DNA of 64,000 nucleotides from Trinickia caryophylli (lineage in GTDB: Bacteria > Pseudomonadota > Gammaproteobacteria > Burkholderiales > Burkholderiaceae), in contig NZ_CP139970.1 in assembly GCF_034424545.1 (NCBI RefSeq), positions 3,534,001 through 3,598,000 on the forward strand, in the 5' to 3' direction. Made by a program: the position numbers and the translations under genes. How positions within the stretch are numbered: the first letter of the stretch is position 1; every line of letters starts with the position of its first letter. Below the pieces are notes generated by a model. That model was not told the origin of the DNA. It saw only the letters and a list, made by a program, of their open reading frames with translations, and made no database searches. This document shows positions 53,549 to 63,381 of the stretch, one piece after another.

Positions 53549-54445
53549 TTACGGCGTGGCGCGCGCGAGGATCCATCCCGCCAGCGCGGCGATGACCTCG
53601 GTGCGGTCGAGATCGTTCATCGTTTCGTGATAGCTGCCGTTGTAGATCGCAAGCGTGCGATCGCGCGAGCCGACCTGCGCGGCGAACGCGCGGCTGCCGT
53701 CCGGTTCGGTCAGCTTGTCCTCGCTGCCGTGAAAAACGAGCACCGGCAGCGTCAGGCCGCCGCGACCGCGTTCGATGCGCGCCATGGCGGCGAGAATCTC
53801 CGCGCCGGTGCGCGCCGGTATGCCTCCGTGATGCACGAGCGGGTCGCGGCGATTCGCTTCGACGACGGCCGGATCGCGCGAGAGTAGCGCGGGCTCGATT
53901 CTCATGGCGGGAAAGCGTGGCCAGAGGCGGCTCACGATGCGGCTCGCCACGATCATCCAGCGCGGGACGTCGCGGCCCGGTGCGAGTGCCGCGCTCGATA
54001 GCACGAGGCCGGCGACAGGTCGATGCCCGGCAGCGAAGCGCGCCAGCCGTTCGACTGCGAACAGAGCGGCGATCGCGCCGCCCATGCTGTGTCCCATCAG
54101 AAAAAGCGGCACGCCGGGCCGGGCCGCCGCCGCCAGCAGCGCCTCGAGATCGAGCAGGTACTCGTCGATGCGCGTTACCCATGCGCGTGGGCCGGGCGAG
54201 CGGCCATGGCCGCGCAAATCGATGGCGACGAGCTCGATGCCCGCCGCGTTGAGCCGTTCGGCCAGCGCGGCGTAGCGGCCCGCATGTTCGGCCAGCCCGT
54301 GTACGAGCGCAACGACGGCGCGTGGTGCGGCATCGCGTCGCGGCAGCCAGCGGTAAAGCGCGAGGGACTGCCCGTCCGCAGCCCGTATGGTGCCGTACTG
54401 GGCGTCGGTGCCGGACGGCGCCGATTCTGCTTCCACGCTTGCCAT
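53549..54445 (-). CDS. Alpha/beta hydrolase, monoacylglycerol-lipase-like
   Basis: The 298-residue hydrolase of the serine aminopeptidase S33 / MGLL type has ALVHGLAEHAGRYAALAERL (oxyanion region), DLRGHGRSPGPR, the nucleophile serine in GHSMGGAIAALFA, and the C-terminal acid and histidine in FHGSEDKLTEP and NGSYHETMND. It would hydrolyse monoacylglycerols or similar esters. No signal peptide is visible. It converges with the crotonase-family gene. Confidence 0.87.
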   Translation of the reverse strand: MASVEAESAPSGTDAQYGTIRAADGQSLALYRWLPRRDAAPRAVVALVHGLAEHAGRYAALAERLNAAGIELVAIDLRGHGRSPGPRAWVTRIDEYLLDLEALLAAAARPGVPLFLMGHSMGGAIAALFAVERLARFAAGHRPVAGLVLSSAALAPGRDVPRWMIVASRIVSRLWPRFPAMRIEPALLSRDPAVVEANRRDPLVHHGGIPARTGAEILAAMARIERGRGGLTLPVLVFHGSEDKLTEPDGSRAFAAQVGSRDRTLAIYNGSYHETMNDLDRTEVIAALAGWILARATP

Positions 54446-54684
54446 GAGCGCTGTCTCCTGTGTTTTTGTGCGGCACGAGCCGTCCTCAATGGTAGCGGGG
54501 GCGGGCGGTTGCGCGGCCGGTCGAGGGCCTCTAATTTCTTCCGGTTATGTGCGGCTGCGCATTAATTATTAAACGCTATTTGTGCGCCGCGATAAAATAA
54601 CCGGCTGTTCCAAGCGAGCCACGGCGGCCGGCTGTCGAGATGCGTGCGACGCTGATCGATGGCTGCCCGCCGTTTTGCCTTTTC

Positions 54685-55716
54685 ATGATCGAACTACGCA
54701 AAATATTTCAGCGCTATCCGGGCCCGCAGGGGCCGGTCGACGCGCTGCACGACATCAATCTCGCGATTCCCGGGGGCGAGATCTTCGGCATCATCGGCCG
54801 CAGCGGCGCGGGCAAGAGCACCCTCGTGCGCACCATCAATCTCCTCGCGCGCCCCAGTTCGGGGGACGTGGTGGTGGCCGGACGCACGCTCACGGCGTTG
54901 CCGCCGGCCGAGTTGCGAGAAGCCCGTCGTGAAATCGGGATGATCTTTCAGCACTTCAACCTGCTGAGCTCGCGCACCGTCTTCGAGAACATCGCGCTGC
55001 CGCTCGAACTCACGGGGATGAAGCGCCACGCGATCGAAGCGGCGGTGCTCCCGCTCATCGAACTCGTCGGCCTGACGGCACAAAAAGACCGCTACCCCTC
55101 GCAGATCAGCGGCGGGCAGAAGCAGCGCGTCGGCATAGCGCGCGCGCTCGCGAGCAAGCCCAAGGTGCTGCTTTCGGATGAAGCCACCTCGGCGCTCGAT
55201 CCCGAAACCACACGTTCGATTCTCGAACTGCTGAAGCGGATCAACCGCGAACTCGGCCTGACGATCGTGCTGATCACCCACCAGATGGAAGTGATCAAGC
55301 AGGTTTGCGACCGCGTGGCGGTGCTCGATGCGGGCAAGATCGTCGAGGCGGGCAACGTCGTGGACGTTTTCCTGCAGCCGCGGCACGAAGTCACGCGCGC
55401 GCTGCTCGGCGACGTCATCGCGCACGAGTTGCCGAGCGCCGTGAAGGCGCGCGTGGCGAAGCATCTGGAAACCGGCGCGGGCCAACTGCTGCGGCTCGCG
55501 TTTGCCGGCGGCAGCGTCGATCGCCCCGTGCTGTCGGAGGCGATCCGTCGTTTTGCGCTGGACGTGAACATCCTGCACGGGCAGATCGATGAAATTCAGG
55601 GCCGCCCGTTCGGCTCGCTCGCGGTGCTGGCCGACGGCGAGCGCGGGCAGCTCGACGCGGCGCTCGCGTTCCTGCGCGAGCAGGGCGTTGTCGTGGAGAC
55701 CCTTTCGCATGTTTGA
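54685..55716 (+). CDS. metN: Methionine ABC transporter ATP-binding protein
   Basis: The 343-residue ATPase drives D-/L-methionine import. It shows Walker [10 protein letters not shown], signature [16 protein letters not shown], Walker [13 protein letters not shown], and a C-terminal NIL sensor domain (about 265-340) that binds methionine and inhibits transport. The length equals E. coli MetN. Its stop overlaps the metI start by 8 bases. The binding protein metQ is not adjacent. Confidence 0.93.
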   Translation: MIELRKIFQRYPGPQGPVDALHDINLAIPGGEIFGIIGRSGAGKSTLVRTINLLARPSSGDVVVAGRTLTALPPAELREARREIGMIFQHFNLLSSRTVFENIALPLELTGMKRHAIEAAVLPLIELVGLTAQKDRYPSQISGGQKQRVGIARALASKPKVLLSDEATSALDPETTRSILELLKRINRELGLTIVLITHQMEVIKQVCDRVAVLDAGKIVEAGNVVDVFLQPRHEVTRALLGDVIAHELPSAVKARVAKHLETGAGQLLRLAFAGGSVDRPVLSEAIRRFALDVNILHGQIDEIQGRPFGSLAVLADGERGQLDAALAFLREQGVVVETLSHV

Positions 55717-56362
55717 AGAAATGTTTTCGATGTTCGTCGAGTCGTTTTGGGAAACGCTCGTCATGGTCGGGATATCGGGCGTGCTCGGCGCGCTTGTGGG
55801 CTTGCCTCTCGGCGTGCTGCTGCATTTGACCGATCGCGGCGGCGTGCTCGAGCACCTCACCGCAAACCGCGTCATGGGCTTGACGGTCAATGCCGTACGC
55901 TCCACGCCCTTCATCATCCTGCTCGTCGCCGTCATCCCGTTTACGCGGCTCGTCGTGGGCACCTCGATCGGCACAGCTGCGGCAGTCGTGCCGCTGACGA
56001 TCGCGGCGGCGCCGTTCATCGCGCGCCTCGTGGAAACGGCGTTGAGAGAGGTCGATCGCGGCCTGATCGAAACGGCCACGGCGCTCGGCGCGACGACGCG
56101 GCAGATCGTCTTCAAGGTGCTGTTGCCCGAGGCGCTGCCCGGCATCGTCGCCGGGCTGACGATCACTTTCGTTTCGCTCGTCGGCTATTCGGCCATGGCC
56201 GGCGCGATCGGCGGCGGGGGGCTGGGCGATCTCGGCATCCGCTACGGCTATCAGCGCTTCCTGCCCGAAGTGATGCTGGCCGTGGTCGTGATCCTGATCG
56301 TCTTCGTCCAGTTGGTGCAGTCGTTCGGCGACTGGCTCGTGCGGCGGCTCAGCCACCGCTGA
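55709..56362 (+). CDS. metI: Methionine ABC transporter permease
   Basis: The 217-residue permease has five membrane helices, with the EAA-loop region around [28 protein letters not shown] (read as two adjacent blocks) and [13 protein letters not shown]. It pairs with MetN. The next gene is etfB after 210 bases, so the usual third cistron metQ is absent from this locus. Confidence 0.92.
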   Translation: MFEEMFSMFVESFWETLVMVGISGVLGALVGLPLGVLLHLTDRGGVLEHLTANRVMGLTVNAVRSTPFIILLVAVIPFTRLVVGTSIGTAAAVVPLTIAAAPFIARLVETALREVDRGLIETATALGATTRQIVFKVLLPEALPGIVAGLTITFVSLVGYSAMAGAIGGGGLGDLGIRYGYQRFLPEVMLAVVVILIVFVQLVQSFGDWLVRRLSHR

Positions 56363-56526
56363 GCCTCGAAGGCGCCTTTAGAGGCATTGATCGAGATTCC
56401 GGGCTTGGCGGACGCGACGCGGCTCAATAAAATGGAACGATCGTTCGTTATTCTTGAGTGCGCCGTCGAAGGGGAAATCCCTCGTGCTGATCGGGGGACC
56501 GGCTCGGTTGCCGAAGTCGCTGTCGT

Positions 56527-56532
56527 TATAAT
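56527..56532 (+). promoter_or_regulatory. Probable -10 element of etfBA
   Basis: TATAAT is a perfect -10 hexamer 41 bases before the etfB start. No good -35 lies 16-18 bases upstream; TTGCCG (56508-56513) is too close. Promoter use is inferred. Confidence 0.4.
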
Positions 56533-56572
56533 GGCCGCTGGGTTGACGTATTCGTAACTTTGGAGCGTGTGG

Positions 56573-57322
56573 ATGAAAATTCTGGTGCCAGTCAAGCGCG
56601 TAGTCGACTACAACGTGAAGGTCCGTGTGAAGTCGGACGGCACGGGCGTCGATATCGCGAACGTGAAGATGTCGATGAACCCGTTCGACGAGATTGCCGT
56701 GGAAGAGGCGGTGCGTCTGAAGGAAGCGGGCGTGGCCACCGAGGTGATCGCGGTGTCGGCGGGCGTGGCGCAGGCGCAGGAGACGTTGCGCACGGCGCTG
56801 GCCATCGGAGCGGATCGCGCGATCCTGATCGAGTCGAACGAGGAGCTGCAGCCGCTCGCCGTGGCCAAGCTGTTGAAGGCGCTCGTCGACAAGGAGCAGC
56901 CGCAGCTCGTGATTCTGGGCAAGCAGGCCATCGACGACGACTCGAACCAGACAGGCCAGATGCTGGCGGCGCTGGCGGGCCTGCCGCAGGCGACGTTTGC
57001 GTCGAAGGTGACGGTGGCCGATGGCAAGGCGACGGTTGCCCGCGAAGTGGACGGCGGTGCCGAGACGCTGACGCTCACGCTGCCGGCGGTGGTGACGACG
57101 GACCTGCGCCTGAACGAGCCGCGCTACGTCACTCTGCCGAACATCATGAAGGCGAAGAAGAAGCCATTGGAGACGCTCAAGCCCGAAGACCTGGGCGTGG
57201 ACGTGACTCCCCGTTTGAAGACCTTGAAGGTGGCCGAGCCGCCGAAGCGCAGCGCCGGCGTGAAGGTGGCCGACGTGAAGACGCTGGTCGAGAAGCTGAA
57301 GACCGAAGCCAAGGTGCTGTAA
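56573..57322 (+). CDS. etfB: Electron transfer flavoprotein beta subunit
   Basis: The 249-residue subunit accepts electrons from acyl-CoA dehydrogenases, binds AMP, and with EtfA reduces ETF:quinone oxidoreductase. It starts [19 protein letters not shown]. The AMP-binding block [17 protein letters not shown] and the recognition-loop region [16 protein letters not shown] are clear. TTGGAG precedes the ATG. etfA follows after 16 bases. Confidence 0.96.
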   Translation: MKILVPVKRVVDYNVKVRVKSDGTGVDIANVKMSMNPFDEIAVEEAVRLKEAGVATEVIAVSAGVAQAQETLRTALAIGADRAILIESNEELQPLAVAKLLKALVDKEQPQLVILGKQAIDDDSNQTGQMLAALAGLPQATFASKVTVADGKATVAREVDGGAETLTLTLPAVVTTDLRLNEPRYVTLPNIMKAKKKPLETLKPEDLGVDVTPRLKTLKVAEPPKRSAGVKVADVKTLVEKLKTEAKVL

Positions 57323-57338
57323 GGGGAGCGAAACAGAC

Positions 57339-58274
57339 ATGACGATTCTCGTAATTGCGGAACACGACAACGCGTCGATCAAGGGTGCGACGCTGAACAC
57401 GGTGGCGGCGGCGACCAAGATCGGCGGCGATATTCACGTGCTGGTGGCGGGCCACAACGCGCAGGGCGCGGCGGACGCGGCGGCCAGGATCGCGGGCGTG
57501 ACGAAGGTGCTGCTGGCCGATGCGCCGCAGCTGGCCGAGGGCATCGCGGAAAACGTCGAGGCGACCGCGCTGAACATCGCCAAGGACTACTCGCATATCG
57601 TGCTGCCGGCCACGGCCTACGGCAAGAACGTGGCGCCGCGCATCGCGGCGAAGCTCGATGTGGCGCAGATCAGCGAAATCACGGCGGTGGTATCGAGCGA
57701 TACGTTCGAGCGTCCGATCTACGCGGGCAATGCGATCGCGACGGTGCAGTCGGCGGATCCCGTCAAGGTCATCACGGTTCGCGCAACGGGCTTCGACGCG
57801 GTGGCGGCCGAGGGCGGCAGCGCGCCGGTGGAGAAGATCGAGGCGGCGGCCGATCGCGGCATCTCGCAGTTCGTGAGCCGCGAGGTGACGAAGCTCGATC
57901 GCCCGGAGTTGACGAGCGCGCAGATCGTGGTTTCGGGCGGCCGGGGCCTTGGCAGCGGCGAGAACTACGAAAGTGTGCTCGTGCCGCTGGCCGACAAGCT
58001 CGGCGCGGCGCTGGGCGCTTCGCGCGCGGCCGTGGATGCGGGTTACGTGCCGAACGATTATCAGGTGGGCCAGACGGGCAAGATCGTGGCGCCGCAACTG
58101 TACGTGGCCGTGGGCATTTCGGGTGCGATTCAGCATCTGGCCGGCATGAAAGATTCGAAGGTGATCGTGGCGATCAACAAGGACCCCGAAGCGCCGATCT
58201 TCAGCGTGGCCGATTACGGCCTCGTGGGCGATCTGTTCACGGTCGTGCCGGAGCTCGTCGCCGCGCTCGGCTGA
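57339..58274 (+). CDS. etfA: Electron transfer flavoprotein alpha subunit
   Basis: The 311-residue FAD-binding subunit has the C-terminal FAD domain with SGGRGLGSGENYE, YVPNDYQVGQTGKIVAPQLY and SGAIQHLAGM...AINKDPEAPIFSVADYGLVG. It partners EtfB. A terminator and then an acyl-CoA dehydrogenase follow, so the three genes form an electron-transfer neighbourhood. Confidence 0.96.
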   Translation: MTILVIAEHDNASIKGATLNTVAAATKIGGDIHVLVAGHNAQGAADAAARIAGVTKVLLADAPQLAEGIAENVEATALNIAKDYSHIVLPATAYGKNVAPRIAAKLDVAQISEITAVVSSDTFERPIYAGNAIATVQSADPVKVITVRATGFDAVAAEGGSAPVEKIEAAADRGISQFVSREVTKLDRPELTSAQIVVSGGRGLGSGENYESVLVPLADKLGAALGASRAAVDAGYVPNDYQVGQTGKIVAPQLYVAVGISGAIQHLAGMKDSKVIVAINKDPEAPIFSVADYGLVGDLFTVVPELVAALG

Positions 58275-58322
58275 TCCGGCCGGAGCGAAGCGCCGCGAGA
58301 CAAGGCGCCTGACGACATACGA

Positions 58323-58346
58323 GGGGCGCGACGCGCCCCTTTTTTA
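58323..58346 (+). terminator. Rho-independent terminator after etfA
   Basis: GGGGCG (58323-58328) and CGCCCC (58334-58339) pair around CGACG, followed by a T run. The acyl-CoA dehydrogenase start lies 20 bases beyond, so read-through or a closely placed promoter is needed to express it. Confidence 0.75.
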
Positions 58347-58365
58347 TACCTCGGAGGAGAACACG

Positions 58366-60156
58366 ATGAGCTATACCGCGCCCATCAAGGACATGTTGTT
58401 CGCGATGAAGGAACTGGCCGGCCTCGATACGGTGGCCGAGCTGCCGGGCTTCGAAGACGCGGGCTTCGAGACGGCCCAGGCCGTGCTCGGCGAATCGGCG
58501 AAGTTGTGCGAGGAGGTGCTCGCGCCTCTGAACGTCGATGGCGATCGCAATCCGAGCGTATGGAAGGACGGCGCCGTCACGGCGACGCCCGGCTTCAAGG
58601 AGGCGTTCCGCCAGTTCGTCGAAGGCGGCTGGCAAGGTGTGCAGCATCCGGCCGACTATGAGGGCCAGGGGCTGCCGAAGCTCATCGCCACGCCCTGCAT
58701 GGAGATGCTCAATGCGGCCAATCTGTCGTTCGCGCTTTGTCCGCTGCTGACCGACGGTGCCATCGAGGCGCTGCTGACGGCCGGCAGCGAGCAGCAAAAG
58801 CAGCGCTACGTGCCGAAGCTGATCTCGGGCGAGTGGACCGGCACGATGAATCTGACCGAGCCGCAGGCGGGCTCCGATCTCGCACTCGTGCGCACGCGCG
58901 CCGAGCCGCAAGGCGACGGCAGCTATCGGCTCTTCGGCACGAAGATCTTCATCACGTGGGGCGAGCACGACATGGCGGACAACATCGTGCACCTCGTGCT
59001 CGCGCGCACGCCCGATGCGCCGGAAGGCGTGAAGGGCATCTCGCTTTTCATCGTGCCCAAGTTCGTCGTGGGTGACGACGGTTCGCTCGGCGCCCGCAAC
59101 GATGTGCATTGTGTGTCGATCGAGCACAAGCTCGGCATCAAGGCGAGCCCGACAGCGGTATTGCAGTACGGCGATCACGGCGGTGCGATCGGCTATCTCG
59201 TCGGCGAGGAGAATCGCGGCCTTGAGTATATGTTCATCATGATGAACGCCGCGCGTTTCGCAGTCGGCCTGCAGGGCATCTCGGTGGCCGAGCGTGCGTA
59301 TCAGAAGGCCGTCGCCTATGCGAAGGAGCGCGTGCAGAGCCGGCCCGTGGACGGCTCGGCCAAGGCCTCCGTCACGATCATTCACCATCCGGATGTGCGC
59401 CGCATGCTCGCGACGATGCGTGCGCTGACCGAAGGCGCGCGCGCACTTGCCTACGTGGCCGCCGCGCATAGCGACATCGCGCATCATCATGCCGACGCCG
59501 CGGTGCGTGCGGCGCATCAGGCAATCTACGAGTACCTCGTGCCCGTGGTGAAGGGATGGAGCACGGAGCTGTCGATCGACGTTGCCAGCCTTGGCGTGCA
59601 GGTGCACGGCGGAATGGGCTTTATCGAGGAAACGGGGGCGGCCCAGTACTACCGCGACGCGCGCATTCTCACCATCTACGAGGGTACGACGGCTATCCAG
59701 GCCAACGATCTCGTCGGCCGCAAGACGCTGCGCGACGGCGGCGCCGTCGCCCGGCAATTGATTGCCGCTGTCGGCGAGACCGTTGCCGCGCTCGAGGGCC
59801 ACGAGGGCACCGGATTTGTCGCGATGCGCGAGCAACTCGCGGCGGGGCAGCGCGCGTTGGCGGCCGTCGTCGAGTACGTCGTCGCGAATGCCAAACGCGA
59901 TCCCAACGCCGTATTCGCGGGCAGTGTGCCGTACCTGAAGCTCGCCGGAATCGTGCTGTGCGGTTGGCAGATGGCGCGGGCGATGCTCGCGGCCGCTCGC
60001 GACGAGGCGAGCGATCCCGCGTTTTTCGGCGCAAAGCTCGCGACGGCGCGTTTTTATGCCGAACAGGTTCTGCCGCAGGCCGGTGCGCTGGAAGCGGCGA
60101 TCGTGTCCGGCAACGGCAGCGAAGGCGTGTTCGCGCTCTCGGAAGATCAGTTCTGA
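58366..60156 (+). CDS. Acyl-CoA dehydrogenase (DmdC/long C-terminal type)
   Basis: The 596-residue flavoenzyme has the FAD and substrate blocks MNLTEPQAGSDLALVRT, TKIFITWGEHDM, VQVHGGMGFIEETG and the catalytic-glutamate region ILTIYEGTTAIQANDLVGRK. An extra C-terminal domain of about 130 residues marks the DmdC / phenylacyl-CoA-type subfamily. It oxidises an acyl-CoA and reduces ETF, encoded just upstream. GGAGGAG precedes the start. The acyl group cannot be named from sequence alone. Confidence 0.9.
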   Translation: MSYTAPIKDMLFAMKELAGLDTVAELPGFEDAGFETAQAVLGESAKLCEEVLAPLNVDGDRNPSVWKDGAVTATPGFKEAFRQFVEGGWQGVQHPADYEGQGLPKLIATPCMEMLNAANLSFALCPLLTDGAIEALLTAGSEQQKQRYVPKLISGEWTGTMNLTEPQAGSDLALVRTRAEPQGDGSYRLFGTKIFITWGEHDMADNIVHLVLARTPDAPEGVKGISLFIVPKFVVGDDGSLGARNDVHCVSIEHKLGIKASPTAVLQYGDHGGAIGYLVGEENRGLEYMFIMMNAARFAVGLQGISVAERAYQKAVAYAKERVQSRPVDGSAKASVTIIHHPDVRRMLATMRALTEGARALAYVAAAHSDIAHHHADAAVRAAHQAIYEYLVPVVKGWSTELSIDVASLGVQVHGGMGFIEETGAAQYYRDARILTIYEGTTAIQANDLVGRKTLRDGGAVARQLIAAVGETVAALEGHEGTGFVAMREQLAAGQRALAAVVEYVVANAKRDPNAVFAGSVPYLKLAGIVLCGWQMARAMLAAARDEASDPAFFGAKLATARFYAEQVLPQAGALEAAIVSGNGSEGVFALSEDQF

Positions 60157-60240
60157 TTCGTTCAGACCCGATCCGATCGACGCCGGCGGCCCGGTCGCCC
60201 TCGGCGTCGACGCGAAGAGCGGAACGCGGGATAGGAATGC

Positions 60241-60266
60241 AAACGGCGCCCTGTAGGGCGCCGTTG
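60241..60266. terminator. Bidirectional terminator hairpin between acyl-CoA dehydrogenase and dadA
   Basis: AACGGCGCCC (60242-60251) and GGGCGCCGTT (60256-60265) form a perfect 10-base-pair stem with a four-base loop between convergent genes. No long T run is present on either strand. Confidence 0.55.
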
Positions 60267-60301
60267 TCGTTACAGCCGGCTCTTTGGGTAAGCGTGAGCC
60301 A

Positions 60302-61588
60302 TTACGCGTAAGCGGGGCGGTGCGAGGAACCGGCTTCGCCGAGATAGCGGTGCACCGAAAGGTCGTCGGCCTGAATGGCCGGCCGGCGGCCCGAGATCAG
60401 GTCGGCCAGCAACTGGCCCGAGCCGCACGACATCGTCCAGCCGAGCGTGCCGTGGCCCGTGTTGAGCAACAGGTTCGACACGGGCGTGCGGCCGACGATC
60501 GGCGTGCCGTCTGGCGTCATCGGGCGCAAGCCCGTCCAGAACGTGGCGGCCGTGGTATCGCCGCCGCCCGGGAACAGATCGTTTACGCACATCTCGAGCG
60601 TCTCGCGGCGCGCCTGGCGCAACTTCAAATCGAAACCGACGATCTCGGCCATGCCGCCCACGCGGATGCGGTCGTCGAAACGCGTAATCGCGATCTTGTA
60701 GGTTTCGTCGAGCACCGTGGAGACGGGCGCGGCCGAGGCGTCGACGATCGGCGCCGTGATCGAGTACCCCTTGAGCGGATAAACCGGAATCTTCATGATG
60801 TCGGCGACGAACTTCGTCGAGTACGCGCCGAGCGCGACCACGTAGGTATCGGCGCGCAGCGTTTCGTCGCCGCAGCGCACGCCGGCGATCCTGCCTCCGG
60901 CCATCTCGAGCGCATCGATGGATGTGTTGTAGCGGAACGTCACGCCGAGCTTTTCGGCGAGCGCAGCCAGCCGCGTGGTGAACATCTGGCAATCGCCCGT
61001 TTCGTCGCCCGGCAGACGCAGGCCGCCCGTAAGCTTGTGCGATACGGCCGCGAGCGCGGGCTCGGCGCGCGAGAGTTCCGCAGGGCTCAGCAGTTCGTAG
61101 GCGACGTTCGCTTCCTTCAGCACCGCGATGTCCTTTTGCGCTCCGTCGAGCTGTTGCTGCGTGCGGAATACCTGCAGCGTGCCGCCCGTACGGCCTTCGT
61201 ACTGGATGCCGGTGTCGGCCCGCAGCGCCTGCAGACAGTCGCGGCTATATTCGGCCAGTCGCACCATGCGTCCCTTGTTGACCGCATAGCGCGAGGCCGT
61301 GCAGTTCTGCAGCATTTGCCACATCCAGCGCAACTGGAACTGCGTCCCGTCGAGCCGGATCGCGAGCGGCGCGTGCTTCTGGAACATCCACTTGACGGCT
61401 TTCAACGGCACGCCCGGGGCCGCCCATGGCGCCGCGTAGCCCGGCGAAATCTGGCCTGCATTCGCATAGCTCGTCTCGAGCGCGGGACCGGGCGACCGAT
61501 CGACGACCGTGACCTCATGGCCCGCGCGCGCCAGGTAATAAGCGCTCGTGATGCCGACCACACCGCTGCCGAGAACGAGGACTCGCAT
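60302..61588 (-). CDS. dadA: D-amino acid dehydrogenase small subunit
   Basis: The 428-residue FAD enzyme oxidises D-amino acids, notably D-alanine, in alanine catabolism at the inner membrane. It begins [20 protein letters not shown] (FAD motif), with [28 protein letters not shown] and the C-terminal [14 protein letters not shown]. It is divergent from an Lrp-family regulator; in other proteobacteria dad genes are under Lrp control. No dadX racemase is adjacent. Confidence 0.94.
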   Translation of the reverse strand: MRVLVLGSGVVGITSAYYLARAGHEVTVVDRSPGPALETSYANAGQISPGYAAPWAAPGVPLKAVKWMFQKHAPLAIRLDGTQFQLRWMWQMLQNCTASRYAVNKGRMVRLAEYSRDCLQALRADTGIQYEGRTGGTLQVFRTQQQLDGAQKDIAVLKEANVAYELLSPAELSRAEPALAAVSHKLTGGLRLPGDETGDCQMFTTRLAALAEKLGVTFRYNTSIDALEMAGGRIAGVRCGDETLRADTYVVALGAYSTKFVADIMKIPVYPLKGYSITAPIVDASAAPVSTVLDETYKIAITRFDDRIRVGGMAEIVGFDLKLRQARRETLEMCVNDLFPGGGDTTAATFWTGLRPMTPDGTPIVGRTPVSNLLLNTGHGTLGWTMSCGSGQLLADLISGRRPAIQADDLSVHRYLGEAGSSHRPAYA

Positions 61589-61686
61589 GTTGGCTCCGAA
61601 AATTCCGATTCATCCAGTGATGGGCGCTATACTATTGCGCCAAAAGCAGTTTTTGTTTCTGTAGTTTTCCGATTTTTGGTGGAAAC
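61589..61686. promoter_or_regulatory. dadA/lrp divergent control region
   Basis: This AT-rich 98-base region contains the inverted repeat GGCGC (61623-61627) / GCGCC (61637-61641) with TATACT between, then poly-T and A/T tracts of the kind Lrp-family proteins wrap. It is the likely site of control of dadA and autoregulation of the regulator; no exact Lrp consensus was confirmed. Confidence 0.35.
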
Positions 61687-62175
61687 ATGCGAACTCAGCG
61701 CCAGCCGGTACGCCGGCTCGACAAAATCGATCACCACATTCTCAAGGTGCTCCAGGACGACGGCCGCATCGCCATGAAAGATCTGGCCGAGCGGGTCGGC
61801 TTGACGGTGACGCCCTGCATCGAACGCGTGAAGCGCATGGAGCGCGACGGCGTGATCACGGGCTATTACGCGCGCGTCGATCCGACGCAGCTCGGCGCCT
61901 CGCTGCTCGTGTTCGTCGAAATCACGCTGGACCACAAGAGCGGGAACATGTTCGAAAAGTTTCGGCGCGAGGTGCAGAAGATCCCCGAGGTGCTGGAATG
62001 CCATCTCGTCTCGGGCGATTTCGACTATCTGATCAAGGCCCGCATCGGCGAAATGGCCGACTATCGCAAGTTGCTCGGCGACATCCTGCTGCAGTTGCCC
62101 GGCGCCGTTCAGTCGAAGAGCTATGTCGTCATGGAAGAGATCAAGGAAACGCTCGCGATCCCCTTGAGCGATTGA
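61687..62175 (+). CDS. lrp: Lrp/AsnC-family transcriptional regulator
   Basis: The 162-residue regulator has an N-terminal HTH (about 10-60; LDKIDHHILKVLQDDGRIAMKDLAERVGL, read as two blocks) and a C-terminal RAM/AsnC ligand domain (about 75-155; ECHLVSGDFDYLIKAR). It closely resembles global Lrp and BkdR-like proteins. GGTGGA precedes the ATG. Divergent placement from dadA suggests it senses an amino acid such as alanine or leucine. Confidence 0.88.
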   Translation: MRTQRQPVRRLDKIDHHILKVLQDDGRIAMKDLAERVGLTVTPCIERVKRMERDGVITGYYARVDPTQLGASLLVFVEITLDHKSGNMFEKFRREVQKIPEVLECHLVSGDFDYLIKARIGEMADYRKLLGDILLQLPGAVQSKSYVVMEEIKETLAIPLSD

Positions 62176-62304
62176 GCAAGCGCGGGGTTGCGCCGCGCCG
62201 ATCATGCGTAGCGTGTCAGCTTCGGCTGCCGTAAGATCGCTCCTGCGAGCCGCAGCTTCGGCCGCCAGCCTTTTTTCGCTTACGCCTACTCCGATTCTCC
62301 GACG

Positions 62305-63381
62305 ATGCCCGCACGCTTGAATGCCGCCCCCTTGACGGCGCTCGCCGCCGCTGCGCTGTTCGGCGCGACCACCCCGCTCGCGAAACTGCTGCTCGGGTCC
62401 GTGCCGCCTTTCGTGCTCGCCGGCCTTTTTTATCTCGGCAGCGGGATCGGACTTGCACTCGTCCTGCTCGTGCGTCGAGCGGGCAGGCGCGGTGACGGCG
62501 AAGCCGAACGCGCAACCCACATGCAACGCCTCACGCGCGGCGAGCTGCCGTGGCTCGCGGGCGCGATCCTCGCGGGCGGCGTGGCCGGCCCGGCGCTGCT
62601 GATGTTCGGCCTTACGGCGACGCCCGCGGCCACCGCCTCGCTGCTGCTCAATCTGGAAGGGGTGTTTACGGCCGGCCTCGCATGGATCGTCTTTCGGGAA
62701 AATGTCGACTGGCAGGTATTCCTCGGCATGATCGCGATCGTCGCAGGCGGGGTTGTGCTGTCGTGGCAACCGGGCGTGGCCGCCGTGCCGCTCGGCGCGC
62801 TTTTCGTCGCGGCCGCGTGCGCGTGCTGGGCCGTCGACAACAACCTCACGCGCAAGGTATCGACCAACGATGCGATCGCGATCGCCTGCATCAAGGGGCT
62901 CGCCGCCGGCTCGGTCAATCTCGCGATCGGGCTTGCGACCGGCGCCGCGCTGCCGCAGGCCACCGCGCTCGGAGCGGCCATGATCATCGGTTTCGCCGGC
63001 TACGGCGTGAGCCTTTCGCTTTTCATCGTCGCTCTACGACATCTGGGCACGGCGAGAACGGGCGCTTATTTCTCGGTCGCGCCGTTGATCGGCGTGGCGC
63101 TCTCGCTCGCGATCTGGCCGGCGTGGCCGCCCGTTGCGTTCTGGTTCGCGTGCGCGCTGATGGCAGCGGGTGTCTGGCTGCATCTGCGCGAACGGCACGA
63201 GCACGCGCATACGCACGAGCCGCTCGAGCACAGCCATCGGCATCGTCATGACAGCCATCATCGACACGAGCACGATTTCGCGTGGGACGGCACCGAACCG
63301 CACGTGCATCCACACCGGCACGAGCGGATAACGCATACCCACGCGCATTACCCCGACATTCACCATCGCCACGGTCACTGA
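62305..63381 (+). CDS. EamA/DMT-family transporter with histidine-rich tail
   Basis: The 358-residue protein has ten membrane helices in two EamA repeats (about 8-150 and 160-295; ALFGATTPLAKLLL, YLGSGIGLALVLLVRR). The cytoplasmic C-terminal tail of about 60 residues holds more than 20 histidines (such as HSHRHRHDSHHRHEHD and HVHPHRHERITHTHAH). The tail suggests metal binding or sensing; the substrate is unknown. Its stop overlaps the convergent acyl-CoA dehydrogenase by 7 bases. Confidence 0.85.
   Translation: MPARLNAAPLTALAAAALFGATTPLAKLLLGSVPPFVLAGLFYLGSGIGLALVLLVRRAGRRGDGEAERATHMQRLTRGELPWLAGAILAGGVAGPALLMFGLTATPAATASLLLNLEGVFTAGLAWIVFRENVDWQVFLGMIAIVAGGVVLSWQPGVAAVPLGALFVAAACACWAVDNNLTRKVSTNDAIAIACIKGLAAGSVNLAIGLATGAALPQATALGAAMIIGFAGYGVSLSLFIVALRHLGTARTGAYFSVAPLIGVALSLAIWPAWPPVAFWFACALMAAGVWLHLRERHEHAHTHEPLEHSHRHRHDSHHRHEHDFAWDGTEPHVHPHRHERITHTHAHYPDIHHRHGH

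Noticed and set aside
63180..63378. CRISPR-like or microsatellite repeat
   Set aside because: The repeated CAT/CAC/CGG triplets encode the histidine-rich tail in frame; there are no spacers or constant repeats.
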